The position numbers and the translations under genes are program-made. From Rhodobiaceae bacterium (GTDB lineage Bacteria > Pseudomonadota > Alphaproteobacteria > Parvibaculales > Parvibaculaceae), in NCBI GenBank assembly GCA_027352645.1, contig DAIEIL010000032.1:1-25900 (forward strand): DNA of 25,900 bases, given 5' to 3'. Positions 22,965 to 25,900 of the stretch are shown one piece after another. The notes beneath the pieces were generated by a model. It worked only from the letters and a program-made list of their open reading frames with translations. It was not told the DNA's origin and did no database searches. Position 1 is the stretch's first letter; every line of letters begins with the position of its first letter.

Positions 22965-24155
22965 ATGAGCAAATCCGACACCGGTGTAGTCATCGTCGGC
23001 GCGGCTCGCACGCCCGTCGGTTCATTCAATGGCGCTCTGTCGAGCCTGGCTGCGCATGAGCTTGGCCGCATTGCCATCGGCGCGGCGCTGGAGCGCGCGG
23101 GCGTCGACAAGTCGCAAGTTTCCGAAGTCATCATGGGGCAGATCCTGCAGGCGGGTCAGGGGCAGAACCCGGCACGTCAGGCCTCGATCAATGCGGGGCT
23201 TCCCGTCGAAGTGCCTGCATGGGCCATCAACCAGCTTTGCGGCTCCGGGCTCCGCGCCGTTGCGCTCGGCTATCAGGCGATCGTCAATGGCGACAGCGAG
23301 GTCGTGGTTGCGGGTGGCCAGGAGAGCATGAGCCAGGCGCAGCATGCGGCCTATCTGCGTTCGGGCCAGAAGATGGGCGACATTCAGTTCGTCGATACGA
23401 TGCTCAAGGACGGGCTGTGGGACGCGTTCCACGGCTACCACATGGGGCAGACGGCCGAGAATGTCGCCGCCCGCTGGCAGATCACGCGCGAGGAGCAGGA
23501 TGCTTTCGCCGTTGCCTCGCAAAACAAGGCCGAGGCCGCGCAGAAATCCGGCCGCTTCAAGGACGAGATCGTTCCCGTCACGATCAAGACACGCAAGGGC
23601 GATACGGTTGTCGCCGATGATGAATATATCAAGCCGGGCACGACACTCGAAAGCATCAAGGGCCTCAAGCCAGCCTTCCAGAAAGAGGGCGGCACGGTGA
23701 CGGCGGCCAATGCCAGCGGCATCAATGACGGCGCGGCGGCTCTCGTGCTGATGAGCGAAGAGCGCGCGAAGAAGGAAGGCCGCAAGGTTCTGGCGAAGAT
23801 CGTTTCCTGGGCGCAGGCCGGCGTCGAGCCTGCCCTGATGGGATCGGGTCCGATCCCTGCCGCGCGCGCCGCGCTCAAGAAGGCGGGCTGGTCGGTTTCC
23901 GATCTCGATCTCGTCGAGGCGAACGAGGCTTTTGCGGCGCAGGCGCTCGCGGTCAACAAGGATCTCGGCTGGGATGTGTCGAAGGTGAACGTCAATGGCG
24001 GCGCGATCGCCCTCGGACACCCGATCGGCGCATCCGGCGCGCGCGTTCTCGTCACGCTGCTTCACGAGATGGAAAAGCGCGACGCCAAGAAGGGTCTTGC
24101 GACGCTCTGCATCGGCGGCGGCATGGGCATCGCCCTCTGCGTCGAGCGCGACTGA
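22965..24155 (+). CDS. phaA: Acetyl-CoA acetyltransferase (beta-ketothiolase) of PHA synthesis
   Basis: The 396-residue biosynthetic thiolase condenses two acetyl-CoA to acetoacetyl-CoA. Catalytic residues are Cys92 in NQLCGSGLRAV, His352 in GGAIALGHPIGASGAR and Cys382 in LCIGGGMG; NEAFAAQA precedes the His loop. The start VVIVGAARTPVGSFNGALSS and GQNPARQASI are typical of PhaA. The ATG at 22965 follows a GAGGAACGCC element about seven bases upstream. phaB follows after 112 bases on the same strand with no terminator between them, so phaA-phaB is probably one operon opposite phaR. It is clearly distinct from the thiolase at 423-1595: CGSGLR against CGSSQQ around the nucleophile. Confidence 0.96.
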   Translation: MSKSDTGVVIVGAARTPVGSFNGALSSLAAHELGRIAIGAALERAGVDKSQVSEVIMGQILQAGQGQNPARQASINAGLPVEVPAWAINQLCGSGLRAVALGYQAIVNGDSEVVVAGGQESMSQAQHAAYLRSGQKMGDIQFVDTMLKDGLWDAFHGYHMGQTAENVAARWQITREEQDAFAVASQNKAEAAQKSGRFKDEIVPVTIKTRKGDTVVADDEYIKPGTTLESIKGLKPAFQKEGGTVTAANASGINDGAAALVLMSEERAKKEGRKVLAKIVSWAQAGVEPALMGSGPIPAARAALKKAGWSVSDLDLVEANEAFAAQALAVNKDLGWDVSKVNVNGGAIALGHPIGASGARVLVTLLHEMEKRDAKKGLATLCIGGGMGIALCVERD

Positions 24156-24267
24156 ACGTAATTTGCGGCAATAATCCGTAAGCGGAGTTGCTGCAGGGTG
24201 GAGATGGGTCGTGAGCTGCGACGGGGGTCGCGGGCGTCACGGGTAGCGAGGAAGAGGTTTCGGAAAT

Positions 24268-24993
24268 ATGGCGAAAGTTGCAATTGTGACCGGCGGCACG
24301 CGTGGCATCGGCCATGCGATTTCGGTTGAGCTGAAGGCGGCAGGCTACACGGTCGCCGCCAATTATGCCGGTAACGACGCTGCGGCGGAGGCCTTCTCGA
24401 AAGAGACGGGCATCAAGACCTACAAGTGGGATGTCGGTGACTACGACGCCTGCGTGAAGGGTCTGGCCCAGGTCGCGGCAGAACTCGGACCCATCGATGT
24501 GGTCGTCAACAATGCGGGCATCACGCGCGATGCGACGCTTCATAAGATGACGCCGCAGCAGTGGCGCGACGTCATGCGCGTCGATCTCGATTCGATGTTC
24601 AACATGTGCCAGCCGCTCATCGAGGGAATGCGCGAGCGTGGTTACGGGCGCATCATCAACATCTCGTCCATCAACGGCCAGAAGGGCCAGATGGGCCAGG
24701 CGAATTATTCGGCGGCCAAGGCGGGCGTCATCGGCTTCACCAAGGCGCTGGCGCAGGAAGTCGCGAAGAAGGGCATCACCGTCAATGTGATCGCGCCGGG
24801 CTATATCGACACCGAGATGGTCGCCGCCGTGCCGCCCAAGGTTCTCGAAAGCATCATCGCGACGATCCCGGTTGGACGTCTCGGCAAGGCCGAAGAGATC
24901 GCGCATTGCGTCGTCTTCCTTGCCGACGAGAAGGCCGCCTTCATCACCGGCGCGACCTTCACCGCTAACGGCGCGCAATATATCGCGGGCTAA
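24268..24993 (+). CDS. phaB: Acetoacetyl-CoA reductase
   Basis: The 241-residue SDR enzyme reduces acetoacetyl-CoA to (R)-3-hydroxybutyryl-CoA with NADPH, the second step of PHB synthesis. It shows TGGTRGIG at 8-15, VNNAGITRD at 80-88, Ser134 in NISSINGQKGQMGQ, Tyr147 and Lys151 in NYSAAKAG, PGYIDTEMV and the C-terminal GATFTANGAQYIAG. The GQKGQMGQANYSAAK block is characteristic of PhaB rather than FabG. Length is usual. A GAGGAAGAGG purine tract lies about ten bases before ATG 24268. It follows phaA in the same direction. The polymerase PhaC is not in the window. Confidence 0.95.
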   Translation: MAKVAIVTGGTRGIGHAISVELKAAGYTVAANYAGNDAAAEAFSKETGIKTYKWDVGDYDACVKGLAQVAAELGPIDVVVNNAGITRDATLHKMTPQQWRDVMRVDLDSMFNMCQPLIEGMRERGYGRIINISSINGQKGQMGQANYSAAKAGVIGFTKALAQEVAKKGITVNVIAPGYIDTEMVAAVPPKVLESIIATIPVGRLGKAEEIAHCVVFLADEKAAFITGATFTANGAQYIAG

Positions 24994-25013
24994 GAACTTT
25001 TGTCGGTTTTTCA

Positions 25014-25042
25014 TCGATGGTCTGGTTCGTCCGGACCATCGA
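25014..25042. terminator. Strong 12-bp hairpin downstream of phaB
   Basis: TCGATGGTCTGG (25014-25025) pairs with CCGGACCATCGA (25031-25042) around TTCGT, with one G-U pair. It starts 21 bases after the phaB stop and ends 11 bases before the end of the convergent gene. No T tract follows, so it is probably a factor-assisted terminator or a 3'-end stabiliser for the phaAB message. Confidence 0.5.
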
Positions 25043-25053
25043 CGACATTCGCT

Positions 25054-25554
25054 CTAGGATAAAAATTCCGGGATAAACTCCGCAATGCTCTCATGTGAAA
25101 TGTACACATCAAAAAGATCGCATTTTGGTTTGTACTTTTCTCTGAAAGCAGATGGCGAGATTAGGACGGTCTCAAAATCATTGTAGCTGAGATACTCCTT
25201 CTTATTAGCCATGTGTTGAGCTCGGACTGAGTATCCCTCCGCTTGTCCGTCAGAAAATCGGTATCCGTACGTTTTGTTCTCAATGTGGAGTGCAAAGCGG
25301 TAATTGGATTCAACGTCCTCGAACACCATAAAGATGTCGGTTTCTCGATCTTTCTTGAGTTCCGGGACGTGGCACCACCAATGTCTCCACCAGAATTTTC
25401 GCGGACGAATGTTCATCTGCTCTTCGTGAAGCAAACGAACATGGGGCAGGCGCTCGCGAAACTTGGTCTGACTTAGAACCCAGGATAAAAATTCCCAAGA
25501 GTTCTTGGCGTGCTCTGCGAACAATAGGCAGAGATCATCTTCGGTCTTTTTCAT
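25054..25554 (-). CDS. Probable PD-(D/E)XK nuclease-family protein, AT-rich
   Basis: The 166-residue product (from ATG 25554) has a motif arrangement typical of PD-(D/E)XK nucleases: Glu71-Thr-Asp73 in KDRETDIFMVF, a short gap, then HIENKTYG with Glu92 and Lys94, and a following Gln104...Tyr108 in DGQAEGYSVRA. This matches small nuclease-superfamily proteins with a (L/H)IENK core and a Q-x3-Y helix, some of which are linked to defence. Base composition differs sharply: 22 of 60 bases are G or C at 25081-25140, against 40 of 60 in phaB at 24721-24780, so recent acquisition is likely. The start is uncertain; the frame continues to 25767 but there it overlaps the neighbouring peptidase gene. No toxin partner, methylase or helicase is adjacent. 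It may be a complete small protein or one shortened at its C-terminus. Confidence 0.68.
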   Translation of the reverse strand: MKKTEDDLCLLFAEHAKNSWEFLSWVLSQTKFRERLPHVRLLHEEQMNIRPRKFWWRHWWCHVPELKKDRETDIFMVFEDVESNYRFALHIENKTYGYRFSDGQAEGYSVRAQHMANKKEYLSYNDFETVLISPSAFREKYKPKCDLFDVYISHESIAEFIPEFLS

Positions 25555-25663
25555 GTCTGGCACCGGCGGAATCCTGCACAAATTGGTGGTTAGTCCAACT
25601 CTGTGTTGCAAAGGCGCGGATGGCGCGGACATGCTAGGTGATGACGATCGAACTAACGAGTCA

Positions 25664-25900
25664 TTATCCCCTCTGCCTCGTCGCCTGCTCGCGGTCATAT
25701 TTTTCCGCGCGGTCGAGGCGGCCATGCGCCGGATAGACCCATGTGTCGGGCGGGCCGACATCGACATGCACGAATGGGTGCTTCACCGGATAGAAGCCGA
25801 CGCCGCCCTTGTTCAACTTTTTCGCCACGCGATAGATCATCTCCGGGTCGGAGAAATCCTGCGTGAGATCCATTGCCATGCCACGCATGTGAAAGCTCGA
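25664..25900 (-). CDS. DUF882 / M15-like peptidoglycan peptidase (partial, N-terminus outside)
   Basis: The frame is open from the right edge of the window to TAA at 25664-25666, giving the last 78 residues. It reads SSFHMRGMAMDL at the edge, i.e. the H-x-x-G-x-A-x-D zinc-ligand motif of M15/DUF882 peptidases, then AKKLNKGGVGFYPVKHPFVHVDVGP in blocks with the third zinc ligand in the VHVD motif, and DTWVYPAHG. Proteins of this YcbK-like family are exported and act on peptidoglycan cross-links. The signal peptide and N-terminal domain would lie beyond position 25900. It is on the same strand as the AT-rich gene at 25054-25554, about 110 bases upstream of it. Confidence 0.83.
   Translation of the reverse strand, partial: SSFHMRGMAMDLTQDFSDPEMIYRVAKKLNKGGVGFYPVKHPFVHVDVGPPDTWVYPAHGRLDRAEKYDREQATRQRG

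Noticed and set aside
23022..24065. 347-codon minus-strand open frame opposite phaA
   Set aside because: Antisense shadow of a canonical thiolase; no recognisable domain.
25555..25767. N-terminal extension of the nuclease-like gene to 25767
   Set aside because: It would overlap the DUF882-type gene on the same strand in a different frame, and the added residues are low-complexity Ser/Arg/Pro; ATG 25554 starts the protein-like sequence.

Overview
The window is ordinary, gene-dense chromosomal DNA from an alphaproteobacterium. The evidence is: high G+C coding sequence almost throughout; a PhaR/PhaA/PhaB polyhydroxyalkanoate locus; a perfect CtrA-type box (TTAA-N7-TTAAC) before a SPOR-domain gene; and an L32 protein without zinc cysteines. 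A member of the Hyphomicrobiales or a Parvibaculum-like genus would fit, but that is an impression and not a demonstrated assignment. I see no insertion sequence, prophage, CRISPR array, rRNA or tRNA.

Layout. 1-60 is the tail of an unknown gene, followed by a terminator and a 362-bp non-coding stretch with a perfect 18-bp palindrome. 423-2492 holds a thiolase, a strong terminator and a MerR-type regulator. 2507-7390 holds an orphan PotA-like ABC ATPase (minus), a glutathione S-transferase, a P2-type cation ATPase with a PEEIP motif, and a small DUF2061 membrane protein. 7396-10274 holds a NUDIX hydrolase (minus), divergent alanine dehydrogenase, a SPOR protein and ribosomal protein L32. 10360-12027 holds an M14-like/DUF2817 peptidase (minus) and a small multi-pass membrane protein. 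12028-14845 is a translationally coupled minus-strand pabB-pabA-pabC folate operon, in which PabA has Pro where the catalytic His should be. 14899-17488 is a minus-strand pair: an alpha/beta hydrolase and an exported sorbosone-dehydrogenase-like protein fused to cytochrome c. 17691-19778 is an SDR, enoyl-CoA hydratase/isomerase and helix-turn-helix protein cluster that looks like auxiliary beta-oxidation of unsaturated acyl-CoAs. 19789-22048 holds a small unknown protein and a GGDEF/EAL protein whose GGDEF half is degenerate. 22076-24993 is the PHA locus: phaR (minus) divergent from phaA-phaB. 25054-25554 is an AT-rich gene for a likely PD-(D/E)XK nuclease, and 25664-25900 is the C-terminal part of a DUF882/M15-like peptidase cut by the window edge.

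Acting together: two thiolases, the SDR, the enoyl-CoA hydratase/isomerase and PhaB all handle acyl-CoA or acetoacetyl-CoA, so carbon storage and fatty-acid turnover is the main theme. pabA/B/C supply p-aminobenzoate. The items most worth a second look are the PabA His-to-Pro change, the AT-rich nuclease gene with its in-frame 14-bp repeat, the CtrA box, and several long dyad symmetries at promoters. I found no convincing multi-gene novel system.
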